This document shows positions 23,701 to 36,900 of a stretch of 64,000 nucleotides of DNA, in pieces (position 1 is the stretch's first letter; each line of letters begins with the position of its first letter). Below the pieces are notes generated by a model. That model saw only the letters and a list, made by a program, of their open reading frames with translations, ran no database searches and had not been told where the DNA came from. Source of the stretch: Apteryx mantelli (taxonomy: Eukaryota; Chordata; Aves; Apterygiformes; Apterygidae); the NCBI RefSeq assembly GCF_036417845.1, contig NC_089980.1, positions 116,957,169-117,021,168 on the forward strand, read 5' to 3'. A program made the position numbers and the translations under genes.

Positions 23701-26700
23701 AATGAAGAATAAAGTCTTGCTATTCCAGAACTCCATTTATTGCTAGCTGCTGAATTTGTCTCCCCTTTTACAGTTCTGGGAATGTAACATTGGCATTGCT
23801 TATTCTTATGAGCTTTGGTATGTTTGTAGCTAGATACAGTACAGTCTAGAGTAAACATCTAAGATAGGTAAGATGAAAAAAGCAAACCCAGACAGTATTT
23901 CTCTCCCCTGATTATAAAGAGAGACTAACTGAGATTAGACATCTAACTTTTAAGTGTTTAAAATCACATGAGATGAATTCCCGCCTAGAACTCTGGCACT
24001 ATCAGCTTCCAGAAAGTGAAAAACACTTGTTTCTACACTGGGATAGGAATCCAGGAAAGGATATATGGATACTTCAGTGCCTGTACTATTTTCTGGCAGA
24101 AGGCCATGAAGACAGTTTTGACCATAAAATGGCTAACAATAGGCCACTGCAGGAGGAGAAGGATGTTTCTTAACACTTGTGATGCATGCCTCACATCGCT
24201 GGGAAGTGATGAACCTTATCTTGGTGGCAGTAGTCTCCAACAGTTTGGTTAAGCACTCTGAGTGCCAAAGTGAAGCTGAGACATGGCCAGTGGCGGCACC
24301 AGAAGTGGATTTGTGGTCTCCAACGCAATGTGCCTTGCTGTTGCGAGCTTCTTGTTGCTTCTTACTTAGAGCAGCAGAATGCACTTTCCTGTTCACTTTC
24401 TCACAGTTCGCACACTTTTCAGAACATGCTGCTACAGCAAGATAAGTTTGGAAAATGAAGAGTGATAAAGCCCCTCATATAAGATGTCGATTGTGGCACA
24501 GATAAGTGAGCCATGTCATGAGGAGTAAGAGGGATTTCAAAGGCAAACCCTGAGAACTACTGGAGAAAATACAATACTTGAAAGCAGGGTGCAAGTATCA
24601 GAGCACAGCAACACCCAAAGGGCCACCAGCCTGAGGTTACTGAAGCACAGTTAGGCTAAAAAGTCCAAAAAGGCTAAAAGTCATCATGCAGTTACTCAGT
24701 ATGACATTGCAGACCTTCTCCTTACTGCTCCTTTTTACCTTTCTCATTTTAGCTTTCTGTCTCCTGAGAGTCTGGTTTATTTGGCCAAAAGAACTCCACT
24801 CTTTTCAACACTGGGTGAGAGCCTGGATTAAAAGAGCAAATGAGAAGCCATTTTTTCAGTAGCTTAATGTTTTGCCAGGTCATGGAGTGGCTGCTAAAAC
24901 CATGTTGTCTGGCTTTTCTTTCAAAACAGCTCAGTCTTCCATAAGAGTTAGAGACAAAGGCTGTATTTTCTGTTACTTCTCTTTTTTTCTATTCTGTTTG
25001 GTGTGTTTTCCTTAAGGGAGACAGGTTGGTGTTCCGAAGCAAAACCATCAACTTTTCCTCATAATGATATTTATAAAAATGTTCAAAACATTTTAAACAC
25101 TATCCAAGGAGACTCTCACACCCCTCCACACAGGATTTCACATCCCTCCCCTCCACACAGCTTAAGGAAAGATCACAAGTAGTTGGCTAAAGGAAGAAAC
25201 TTTACATTCAAGTGTTGCGCATTTTTTTTCACCCCAGGCCACTCCAATTTGTGGATGTCAACTTCTTAATCTGGAAAATTCCTTTGATTAGATTTATATA
25301 ATTATTTTTAAAAGGAAATAATAAATTTGTAAGCATGAAGGTTATTGAACAGATCAGCAGAAAATAATACTCTTTTAAAATAATGAAACAGTGACCAACC
25401 ATGCCTTGGCATCTCAAAGAGCAAACAGAAAATCTGGAGTGAAATCCTGAGCCCTCTGAAGTCAACTGGACCTATTTTTGGTGACCTAAGGGAAGTCAAG
25501 ATTTCACACCAATGTCCAAAAGCTTAATATTAAGAAAACTAAACAAAAAAAGGCATGTGGTTAATTTTAATTTTTGTGCATAGCTGTATTGGCAGTGATG
25601 AGTGGATTTCATCACCGAGACCAAAACTGAACACATGCATAAGCATTTGCTGGATTTACACATACTGATAGATCTGATGTTTCAAATGAGGGTAAGCAAA
25701 ACAGTATAAAGAAGGCAATGGATTAATATAGTAGGGTCATACAGTGATAAAAACTTATTTCATCTTTTTAAGAGTTTAAATACAAGAGTCAAATCAAATA
25801 ATTTGAAATGCTTGCTTACTACTTACATTTACCGAAATACAAGTCAATGTAAACTAGAAGTATTCAGCTCTACCTACTGAATATTTCTGTGTTTAAATCT
25901 GAACAAGGAGTGAGAGGTTAAAGAACTAGTTAAAAACTGACCTGTCCTTCTAGAGGAAACTCAGACTAAATCTGATCTGCCTTTAATAATTGAGAATATG
26001 TTTTGTCTCCTACTCTCTTGAGGTTTGGTTAATATTAACGCAAGATGTGAAATGGAATTCTGTGGTTCACTTTTTAATAGTTTTTAGTCTTGTAAGAGAA
26101 GGGATTGAAAATGAGATAAAGAATATTTTGGGGGGAAATTTACTCCGAAACTAAAAGCTTTTCCAGTCCTTCAAACACTTGTGTGCATGCTTTAGGCATA
26201 TGAATATTATTCCACTAAGTTCCTTCTCAAGACAGAGGGCTAAAACTATACTGATGTAAATTCTATGACTTCAGGTTAAAGGTAAGTGAATGTGTCTTTT
26301 GTGTAGTTAGGTAATAAATTAGGTACACAACATTCCTAAATCAGTTCAAAAATCTTTAATCAGTACAAAAGTGAGATTATAGTTAAAAGGATGATGCCTC
26401 TAAGGTTATGGTGTCAGTTGTTATGAATACTTTGTCCTATGACAGAAACGTACTGTTATTTCATTTAATGGTAAACTCTGACTCAGTGGGTGTTCATAAA
26501 CTCTTGATACTGAGTTAACGTAACTCCCTTATATATGTGTAGCATGTGGAATAACAGGCCCTGAAGATTTAGCATTCCACCGCCAAGATGAACCTTTTTC
26601 CAGCTAAACAGGTACGGGTGCATTGCAGCTGAAAATAAACAAAGCAGGGCATTGCAGTTGCCTAACCACTGCTGCTTTGCCCCCACAGAGGTCAGGTAGT

Positions 26701-26990
26701 TACGGGAAGCCTTGCAAGTCTCCCCGTGATGTACATGAAGGAGTGCAAGGCTATGGCCTCTCACTGGAAAAACTGAAGTAACGCTAAGCAACCGGTACAA
26801 GCCAAAACAGCTCTCTAGACGATTTTCATGGTTCTTTGGACATCTGACCCTAAATCACAGCTGAAAATAATGGAAAAATGAGTGCCTGGGTGAGGATTTT
26901 AATCGAGAAGCATGCTAGCATCTGCAGCTGCTGAAAAGCGCGGTTGGTAGGTAGGGTGTAACATCCAGACGCGGTCAGTCGCCTCTACAC
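23701..26990. other. Intergenic DNA upstream of TDRP
   Basis: AT-rich DNA between the transposon and the CpG island. Open frames are short, at most about 105 codons (26483-26800 minus), without recognisable domains. Repeated CACCCCTCCACACAG-type pyrimidine/purine-biased sequence near 25120-25160 is the only local oddity. No promoter, exon or named repeat is supportable. Confidence 0.55.
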
Positions 26991-27442
26991 GTAAATGCGG
27001 CCCAACAGGGAGTCACCGGAGCCGGGACGTCGCTCGCCGGCTGGATGCGCTGCTCCTTTCTACCCCGGACGGCGGCGAGCCGTAGGGCGGGAGGCCCGCG
27101 CGGGGCGCGAGGGGCGCAGCGGGCGGGCGAGGCCCGGGCTGCGGGCACCGCCGCGGGCTGCGCTCCGTCTTGGCGGCGCGGAGTAACGGCTCTGCGCCAC
27201 GGCCGAGGCCCTGCCGGGGGCTGCGGGCGCTCACGTCCCCGCGTGGGGGCCGGCGCGGCGCCGAGCGGCCCGGGCCGGCGGCAGGGGGAGGGCTCCGGCG
27301 CGGGCGCTCCGTGGGGCTCCGTGGGGCCGGGCGCCGCCACCGGGGCGGCCTGCGCGTTGTGGGGCAGCAGCTGCCGCTCGCTGCCGCTCGGCGGGGCCCG
27401 GCCGCGGCCGGGCGCTGTCAGAGGCCGGCGGGCGCCGCGCCG

Positions 27443-27456
27443 GTTGCCGCGGTGAC
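27443..27456. promoter_or_regulatory. RFX X-box-like palindrome
   Basis: GTTGCC, two bases, then GGTGAC. This is an imperfect palindrome close to the X-box bound by RFX transcription factors (GTTRCC N0-3 GGYAAC). It lies about 410 bp upstream of the TDRP ATG, inside the CpG island. RFX2 is known to drive many testis and ciliary genes, so the match is plausible for a testis-linked gene. However, one short motif in GC-rich DNA can occur by chance. Confidence 0.45.
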
Positions 27457-27493
27457 GGGAAAGCCCGCTCCTCCCCCCCCCACCCCGCCCGCC

Positions 27494-27553
27494 GCAAACA
27501 TGGCAGCGGCCGCGCGGCGGCTGCGGGCGGCGGCGAGGAGCGGCCGCAGGTGA
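27494..27553 (+). promoter_or_regulatory. Strong-context upstream ATG / YY1-like motif with a splice-donor match
   Basis: The sequence GCAAACATGGCAGCGGC contains an ATG at 27500 with A at -3 and G at +4, an optimal initiation context. It also resembles the YY1 promoter element (AANATGGCGGC). The frame reads 17 codons, rich in Ala and Arg, to TGA at 27551-27553. A donor-like CAG/GTGAGG lies at 27547-27553. If the mRNA starts upstream, this is an upstream ORF of TDRP. If the donor is used, it is an alternative first exon whose frame does not match TDRP exon 2. Whether it is transcribed is unknown. Confidence 0.4.
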
Positions 27554-27863
27554 GGAGGGACGGGGGGCGGTGGCGCCGCCCGCCCCCGCCCCCGGGCCGC
27601 CTCGCCGCAGTCGCGGCCGGGACCCTCCTCGCCCAGCTGCTCGGAGCCGCGGCGCGGGGGGCGGGCGGGCTGCCGGCGGCGGCGAGCTGCGCTCCGCCCT
27701 CCCTGCCTCCCTCCCTGCCCGCCCGCCGGCCGCCGCGGGAGCCCGGCGGGGGGACAGCGGCGCCGCGCCGCCCGGCCGGGGCCGCGGAGGCAGCGCCCGC
27801 TCCCGCCTCGCCCCTCCGGCCGCCGGGAAGAAGCGAGGCGAGGCCGCCGCCGCCTCGCCCGCC

Positions 27864-27974
27864 ATGTGGAAGCTCAACAAGAGCAGCAAAGTTCTCCTGG
27901 ACGACTCCCCCGAGGAGGAGGAGAGCCGCCGCCGCGGCCCGCCGCCGCCCGCCGCCGCCTTCTCGGCCCCGCAG
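27864..27974 (+). CDS. TDRP: TDRP coding exon 1
   Basis: 37 codons from ATG (context GCCATGT, with G at -3) to CAG, followed by donor GTAAGA at 27975, phase 0. It encodes the conserved MWKL start with VLLDD and an acidic run, then Arg and Pro/Ala runs typical of a GC-rich first exon. No other in-frame upstream ATG gives a protein resembling the family. Confidence 0.93.
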
Positions 27975-30900
27975 GTAAGAGCGCGGCCCGCGGGGCGCCG
28001 CGCCCGCCGCCTCGGCCCCGCTGCGGCGCCGCTCTCCCGCCCGGCGCCGTGAGTAATCAGTTTTCCCGGCTCGGGGCGGCGCGGCGGGGTGCGGCGGGGT
28101 GCGGCGGGGGTCGCAGCTGCGTGCGGCCGGCGCGGGGCGTGCTTGGGGCCCTGGCGGAGCCCCCGTTCCCCTCACGCGTGCTGCCGGGCTGGCCGCCCTC
28201 CCTCCCTGCCCTCCGGCTCCGGGCACGGTCCGTCCCACCGGGGCACCGGCGCTGCGGCCCGTCCCTTAAGCACAGCAAACGGAGCGGTGGTTTGTAAGAG
28301 CACAGTCTCTGCAGATATGTGTGCGTTTGTGCAGGACACCGAAATTCTGGCACGGCTGATCTGTCTGTAGTTTTTAATAATGGTAGTTGGTTATCTTTAA
28401 ATAGCCACAATCTTATTTGAAAGCTTCCATTGTTAAATGATAAGTTAAATACCAGTAGTGACCTTCTGAGCGTACGAATTGCCAAACAAATACAATTCGA
28501 AAGGAAGAGTATCAACTGAGGATCAGGCAAAAGAGCTGAAGGGGTGTTTGTTGACTTGCTTTCAAAAACTTGATAACAATTAGGCAGCCATCCAGCTTGG
28601 TAGCCTGTTACACTGGCTGACGCTGCTTTGTTGCTGAACTGATCTTCTCGTGCCACAAAGCTGGTCTTAGGCATACCTAAAGCAGGTTGCCCAGGGCTGC
28701 AAACTGCTGAGGTTTGTATTTAACCCCCACCCCCAGAAAAGCTCCCTGCCCTGTGACTGTCTTGTCTACCTTGCTGGAAGAGCAGGAATGTATTTGGATA
28801 ACCTGCCCTCTGATTGAGTTTCTGGTCCTCCTCCGACTAACAGCTAGGAGTGGTCTCTCCCCGTAGCAGCAGTCTGTGCTTCCTTCTTCCCAGGTTTTAC
28901 CAGTATCAGAAATAACCAGGCAGCTCCTCAGTCAGGTCTGGCCTGGTCCTTTCTGCTGCTCTGCAGCCGCAGGAGCTCTCTGTGCCTTGCTACTTGTTTG
29001 ACAGCAGCTGTGAAGGTGTGTGGGGGTGAACAGAATCTTCTCCTGTAGGAGAGGTAGAACAGACACCCTTTTTGGAGAGGGGGTTGGTGACCCTTTCTGG
29101 GGGCAGAGAGTGATTGTGCAATTGAATGTGGCCTGAGAGACCACCTACACCCTCCTGTACCACATTTGATCTCTCCTTCCTTCTGCAGTTCCTATCCTGA
29201 GGTGTTTGGAAACTTCCACTATTTTCACTGTGCTGCTTGGTTTGCTGTCTACCACTCTGGCTTACCTCCTGAAACCTTCCTTGAACACCAAAGGTCCCTG
29301 AAAGCTCCCTTAAGTCCCACTGACTGTTCACAGCTTCTCTTCTCTGGCCACAAATACACCAAAACCCCACTGAGGCCCCTGACCTTATCCCCCCAAGTCA
29401 GAAGGTCCGTCTTCTATCCTGACAGTACTCCCATTATTTTATCCTCTACTTTGTGCAGCAGAGTTCCTATGACTAAGAAGTACTAAGCTGACTCTGCATC
29501 GCTTTTTTGTCCATCTGTACTGTAAGCTCTGTAGGGTCCTGACTGGCATCCGCAGCCACCTTCGGGGATAGTAAAGCTATTGTAAGAAAGTCTTGGTGGT
29601 CTTCAGTCTCTCCTCCTGGTTGTTATCGTGCAGCTATAAATGAAGAATTACCTCATCAGGAGAAAAAAATCCAGGACTTCCCCAGTTTTCTCTCTTGAGG
29701 GCCAAACTCTAAATAACTTGTTTGAGTGCTTTTTAATAAGTTAAGAAAGCCCAGCAGTAGCTTTGGGGCATAAACTTACTGTTAGATTTCCTTTTCTCTA
29801 TGTTCTTTTCTGGTACATCATTTGGTAAAAGGGAAGATTAACTGTAGTCATAACACTTTGATTTTAATTTTTGATGTGGTGTTTTCCCCAACAAGATCTT
29901 TTGACTTTCTTTTCATTTTTAATGGAGCAAGCTGGTAGGATATTCCTAAGCTTCTAGCATTCAAATATAAAGTAAATAATCCTGAAACTATTTACTTACA
30001 GAATGTGGTAGTGGCTGATTGAAAGTGTTCCAGTGTAATGAAATTTTGCTGATATATGACGTTTCTTCAAAGCTGAGAAAGAGAGAAGGAACTCTCACTG
30101 AACAACCTGATGATTGTAGTAGTAGAAAGGAACAAAGAATTAAGCTACTGTAAATAAATGAAAAAAAAAAAAATTTGTTACTCCATAAAAATTTTACTCA
30201 TCTCATTTAGGTATGGAAGCCTGATCTAGGCTTCCTCAGGCAGACATTTGAATTTGTGTAAATTAAAGTTCATAGTTTCACTTTCTCAAATAGAAATACT
30301 TAGTTTTATCTGAAAACAGCAGTTTTGTCAGTTTTGTTTTTGAGAATGGTTTGATTCTGTTCCAGAGGAGAACAGAGAAATTTTAGAATGCAAAAATTGC
30401 AATGGGAGGGAATTGTCAGCCTCTTGCCACTTTTTGCAGAAACTTTTTGCTATATATTAAAGTGTTTTGAATTGTTAACACTTGTTTAAAATAGTAAGCT
30501 GTTTCCTGAGATAAGAAAGACAAGTAAATTCTGAAACAGTACTTGTGTAAATAACTGTATGAATTGTATATATTTTTTAGACTAGACAGTTTTAGATTGA
30601 ATCATAAAAACTAATTTTAATTTATACTTGGTCTCTTTTTGCAAAGTGAACATGCTTTATTGGCTAAAACTACAATTAATACATGAAGAAGACTTAATAC
30701 ATGTAAATTAGTACAAATGTATAAAGTGAAATTAATGTGCTTTTTATGTCTCTGCCATGTTTCTTGCACATTTTCAATGCATGGCAAACATACATGCAGG
30801 TTGTAAGATGCTCATTATGTTTCGAACTGTTTTTTCTAGAATGAGAACAATACTTGTTTTTGACTTCTGCAAGGCAATGTTTTCGCGCTCATGCTAAGTT

Positions 30901-33900
30901 CTCATTGATTAAAGTTACTATAATGGGTCTCAGATGTCAATGAAGTGTCAATATTTCATGTAACTCATATGTAAAATGGTGCTCAACTTTTTAAAATCAT
31001 ATTAGGGTAGCTGATGGATGCAAGCTGTGAACTATATTGTCTTTTGCAACTTTATATTGCATGTAAAATATTTCAGAACCTTAGCCTTGACCTGTTCTCC
31101 TCTGAATATGACAAAGAATAGAAAATACAGAGAAATTATGTGCAGAAACATGTTTTGTGCTGAATTTTGTTTAGACTTGTTCACTGGATATTTTAAAGCT
31201 AGATCTACAGAATTTTAGTTATCTATTTTAATTAATATGTTTAAGTCTCTGGTACAATTTTAAATAGAGGCTTTCATGTTAGAATGAGTAGAACGCAGAC
31301 AGGCCCTGAAGGAATGTGTGGGAATTGAGCAGAATTTTGTATGTTTTACTAATGCATTGAATAAGAATATTTTTTAATTAAAAAACAAAGCAGTAAATGT
31401 TAATCCAGCTAATGTCTTTCCTTCACTTTCTAACCATTTAAATGTGTCCCATATGGCTTTGCCTACAGTACTCTTCTGATTTGTTCACAAGTCCCCTCTA
31501 TGCTAGCCTATTTTTTATTTTCTTTTCATCAAAGCTGCTCTTATGACATTTCAGTGACATTTTGCTGGCTAAAATCCATCACCTGTATTTGGTCATCATT
31601 CTTTAACATTATACTGTGGGATTGACAGTGAAAACTTTCTTGAAACCTTCCTTGGCCTGCCTTTCTTGCTGTTCCTCCTCCTTGTCTGATTCATCCTCCA
31701 GCAAGTTCTTGAGTGGAGCCTTTTTCTTTCTCGCCACTTTCATGGAGCTCTACGGAGCTGTGTTTTTATTTTATTTTTTTTTAAACTCTTCTGAAGGACT
31801 TCAATTCCTGATTTATACTGCCATCTTTACACCACTGACCCTGCTTACATATGCTTCTTGCCTCTTACTCCTTTCCGTTGTTTAATTCTGACTCTCAGAA
31901 ATCTTTCAAAGCACCTCTTTTCTGGTTGGTCTCCTACTATAGACAACATCAGTATCTATTTTTTTCTTTCAATCAAGCAAGCTCAAGGCTCTCTGTGATT
32001 TTTATCTATTATGCAAAAGAATCTGTGTCTATACTGCTGCTTCCCCTATAAAATCCAGGCCTGCTTTTTTTTATTATTTTTCTTTGTGTCTAGACAGCTG
32101 AAATTCTTGTGCAGACCCTTACTTCCTATCCTGTTGGTGATTACTTCCTCTTCTTCAGCTTCCAATAGCTACATGGCATTTCCCCCATCCTCTAGTCTGT
32201 ACAAATCCCATTGCTGATATTAATGTTGTTGCTTATAGCATAAAGCTTGCATCATCCTTCTGTTTTAAATTCTTCAGCTAGCTTCCCTTTGTTTCAGGAC
32301 ACTTAAAGTCAAATTTCTGTCCCTGCTTTCAAGGTTTTTCTTAATACATCCCTTTCCACTTGCCCATTTGTCAGTGTTATCACTTGTCTCGTCTTTTGTG
32401 CTTTACCAGCTAAGGTAGCCTCTGTTTGCCAGCAACCTCGTTTGTCTTCTTCCCTGCTAGCCTAGGACAGAATTATCCCCTTCAACTGATCCATAAAACT
32501 ACTGTCCTCTTCTTCAGGTCATTTCTTGAAATCTGCTTTCCCTAAGCTATTTGTTTTATCTTCGTATAGTTTTGCAGGGTTTCTGGAGTCATACTTTCCT
32601 AGCAGTGCTGGAGTTTTTTGTGCCATTAATATAGAAACAAACTAAAATACTGTACTCTTTTGAGCAAGAATTAATGTTTTTTATCCACTGAATATTTTAC
32701 TAGTAAAATAGGTTTATACATTTTTTTTCCTTACTTTTATACAGAAACCATCTTTTGTCAGTGTTTACATATGTTACAGGTATCCTTTACATGGAGTTAT
32801 TACAAGTGAATGAATACTTTAACACATAGACTAGTATTCAGTTCTATCATCATAAAAGTATATTTCCGAAGAGTTTCATCAGCAGTTCTTTTTGAGTAGA
32901 CCTGGGACAGCAGATATTGATCTGATAGATCTAAGTGAACACTGAAGGTGGTACGTCAAAAGGAAACAGTGGTTTTGCTGGTGAACACTACAACAAAAAA
33001 ATCATGTGTTCAGTCTGTTTTGATACTACTTTGCAGAAACTATGTTATGCAAATATTGTCATTACTTCTAGAAGATCTTTTTTTAGATCTATAATTTAAT
33101 TTCAGACGCCTATGACTGCATAAAAATAGTATGTCCGCTACTGTCTTTTGAACTAGTGTTGGTTTGTTTTCTGAATAAGGAAACAGTTAGCAAATATGAA
33201 CTCCTAGTACGGAGGAGTTGTTAAAAATAGTTTATGGAAAAATTCTTAGTCAGATCGGTGTCATAAAAATGGAAACATTTTCACTGGAGTATTTGAATTG
33301 TTGAAGTTATTCAAGTCAAATTGAGTATTTGACTTTCTTATATTGTTTCAGCTTTAACGTTGATGTTATTTTGATCTTAATATAGTTGTTTTCAATTCTT
33401 GAAGCATATTTTAAATATTGTAAGTTAGACTTTTGAATCGAATTGGGCAAAACCAAATTCCTAATGAGCTGAGCTTTTTTTATTTTTTTTTAAGGTGTTT
33501 AATCTTTAATAATGTTCTTCCAAAAATGTTTTGTGAAAAGCAAAGTCTGAGTAAAATCACTCACTACAGAGATGTGCAATAATGTGAACAATTAATTAAT
33601 TAAAAAAAAAAAACACTTCCTGTACTGATGTAAAAACATAGAGCATAGGAATCTGATGCTCTAATATTACTTTTGTACTTCTAGAATTTATTGACATTAC
33701 AAAATAATCTTATGTATGTTTTTATAGTCTGAAATTAATCTTCTCCAGTAAATTTGGGCCTTCATCATCAGTTGACACTAAAAATATAGAAATAATTTAG
33801 ATATTTTATTTGAAAATGTAAGGAATGCAAAGCAATAACTGGAAGAATCAGCAGTTAAAACTTAGAAACAGTTTATGAAAATGTTAAACAAGCTTAACAG

Positions 33901-36900
33901 CTGTGGAATCTTTTGTAGGAGGAAAGTGTATCTTCTTCATTTTAATTTATTCAGTTTTGATAATTTAAAAGATGAAAAGATAGGAAGATTGACTTGAAGA
34001 TAAAAAGTAATCTGGTGAATAAAAGGTAGTTATAAAAGACTGGGACCTAGAAGATGGAAGCATTTTTAATAACATGCAGGTTATCTGCTGCATCTGAAAT
34101 AGTCACCTGGACTTTTAAAAGTCATTAGAGTGAAAAAAGTTCTTCTAAAAATAGGCTGATGAATTGTATTTTAGAAGCATGTTTAGAGATTAGTGTTGTC
34201 TAATAAATATATACAACAATGAAAGTGTATTTATTTAACATATTTAGGCTTTATTTTGTGCACAAAGAAAAAGAAGATGTACTCTCAATTTTGCCAAAGA
34301 ATGGTAGAGGAAACTTGCAGCGTAGTAGTGACAATGGTATTTTATATGGTTTATTGTTATAATGTAGATGCTTTCTAAGTTTAATGAGCAATTTGGAGTG
34401 GAAAAGTGTTTTTTGTATATGAGAAAAAAACAGTTAAAATACCAGATTATCCTTGAGCATGAACAGACTTTAGAAATGCCTAGTTTAATATTTTCATTGG
34501 TGATATTAATAGGAAATTTTCAAATTGCATCATTGCCCACATGACTAGTTTGGTTCATTTGCTTGCTTTAAGGACATGCAAATGGAAGTTGGAGATATAG
34601 CAGTAGATGAAATAAGGACAAGATTAATGAAACGATCTTAATCTATATTACCTCTTCCAGAGAGGAGCAGAGGAAATTCACAGTTAAGCATGGGAGTTAG
34701 TGTCTGCTGAGCAAACAGCCTTGTGTCCCAGAAGACAGTCCCCTGTGTATGATTGCATAATACATCCTTTATTTGTTAGAAATGCGAACCTTGTTTTCTT
34801 AAAGTGCACACTCAGTTTTGTGCAAGTGTTCAGGTGCAGTTCAGTTCTGTTTTTCAGCTGTGTTAAAAGTATATTAAAATAGTATAGCTACATTTGATCA
34901 CTATTCAGGAAATTGTCTCAATTTCATGACACACATTTGTTTTTCCAAGTGTATGTATATATGTATGACAAACAAAATGTGGCCTCATGCTACTGAGTTT
35001 CTACTGATAACTTCCCTCTCACCTTAATTTAAGTACACTTTGCATTGTCTGCTGCTTTTGTTTCAGTTACAAAGCTAAAGAAGCAGGGTGACCTTTGCAT
35101 TAACAATCTGCTTTAGTCTTCCTTATTTTATTTAAAGTTAGACCAAAATCCTCCTCAAATTCAAGGAAGCTATGTTTTAGACAGTGATCCAGCAGTGTGA
35201 TCTCCTCCTCTGTATCTGTGCTAACTGTCTCTGGTCAGCCTATTATATATAGTTGTTCTATCCTTTGGTTTGTAATCAGTGTTTTGGGAAACTTTCCAGC
35301 TTCAGAGGTTAGCTTTCAGGTTTGTAATTTCTGGAGTATTCCCTCCCCCCCCCCCCCCCCCCGGTTGCTAAATTATTTTGGGTGTTTGTGTAATCCTGGG
35401 AATTGTGTTAAATTCTACCCTGGAGTGTGTCTTTTGAGGTGGTATATGTTTTGTTTTCACTTAAACTGTTCATCTGTAGCTCATAATCTAATCTGCACTA
35501 GCAGTCATGATAACCTAGACTTTAAATTATGCTTAGTCCTTGATGAGCCATGGCAATAGGCAGAGAGGATTTAATAGGACAGCAGAAGAGCAATAATTTA
35601 CACCGAAAGGACTTACTCTTAAAATAATAACTTGTTTAGTCTTATGTGCTTTCAGCTTTGACATCTAGTATAGGTTCCTGAACTGCCTGGAGAAAATCAA
35701 TAATGTATCATTTTATATACTAGAGCAAAAGAAGGGCATGCAGGGTGAGATGCTGCTGCTATTTGCTTTAACTCTTTAAAGTCCAGTGTTTCTCATCTTG
35801 GACTGAATTATTAAAGCGAATGATCTAAAGAGACTAATTAATTACTTCACCACAAAGGAAGCTGAGGGAAGTAGATTACAATTTTGATCTCTGTACAAAA
35901 AGGTTTGTGTGCTAGTTGAATTAATCCCTTGAGTACCTTATGCTTTGCAGTATGTCCAAGAAAAGGGCACTTGTTTCCTTATGAAAACACACTGTGCATA
36001 CCAACATTCCCTTGCCAGAACTGGAAGGCTATTCGAGTTGTTGATCAGCATTTCCCACTAGTGTTAACATTTAGTCACCTACTTGGTTACTAGATATTAT
36101 AAGAATGTAGTCCAAGTTTTTCTTTTAAATTCAAGTAAAAATGAGTTGTCATAACTGTAAGCTAAGCTAGACTTAAAAATACAGTGAAATAATTCATAAA
36201 TGATCAGTGTCAACATTTGTTATGTGAAGTGATAAAGCAAACTCATCTTGACTTTTTGCAGATAGCTCTACAGTAGATTTTTCCCTTTAAAAAAAAAAAA
36301 AAAAAAAATTGTCAGATGCCCAAACTTTGAATGCTAACACAAGTAGAGAATACATATCAGAAGAAGCTGTATATGATTTCATGCCTTTTCTCCTTAGATC
36401 TTCCTGCCTCTGTCACTTTTTTTTATCCGCAGTCCAGCCCTAACCTGCAGGCCTTGAGGTCTCTCCCTGCGAGCTGCGTGAGGGTCAGCATATGCAGTGG
36501 CAGCCTGTGCTCCTGCCACGCTTTTTTTCTGTTGTGGGACGTTAATGTGGTTCTCTCTGCTTTCCCTAGCCATAGGTTTTTCACAAAATGTTTAGAAATC
36601 TTTGAGACTGCTAAGTTGAAACCTACTGGCCAATTTCAATCAAAAATTACTGCAAGCTGGTGGGACATATGGGTGGACATCACAAACAGCAGAACTGTCC
36701 AGATCACTTTCTCTTAGGAAACAAATCTTAAAAGGAATGTAGCTTCCTTTACAGATATACTTGGCCTCTTGAAATTGATAAGTGTTCCACTCTGGAAAAA
36801 AGTATTTTAAATAATTGCTTCTCACCAGTTGTTTTCCTGAGGGTTTCATATCTTTTAATCTTTATATTTCATATCTTTTAACTTTGTGTTGTCTTCCTTA

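Larger units (their letters stand above)
27000..28290 (+). promoter_or_regulatory. TDRP: CpG-island promoter of TDRP
   Basis: G+C content and CpG density rise abruptly at about 26990 and fall back at about 28290, against AT-rich flanks. The island contains GC-box-like GGGCGGG motifs (for example around 27660), long G runs able to form quadruplexes, and the first coding exon with a good splice donor. No TATA box is evident, as is usual for CpG-island promoters. The transcription start cannot be fixed from sequence. It should lie upstream of the coding ATG at 27864. Large open frames on both strands here are a by-product of high G+C content. Confidence 0.9.

Noticed and set aside
24130-24450. 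Overlapping open frames on both strands (78-88 codons) as a small gene
   Set aside because: The frames are short, mutually overlapping and without any motif; most likely chance.
27500-27549. Alternative TDRP first coding exon
   Set aside because: 50 nt ends in the wrong phase: joined to exon 2 it reads a short out-of-frame tail and stops, so it cannot give a TDRP isoform. It is kept only as a possible uORF or non-coding first exon.
27231-28238. 335-codon open frame on the minus strand (and a 304-codon one at 26975-27889) across the CpG island
   Set aside because: High G+C depletes stop codons. The predicted proteins are low-complexity Ala/Arg/Pro/Gly runs, and the same DNA carries TDRP exon 1 on the other strand.
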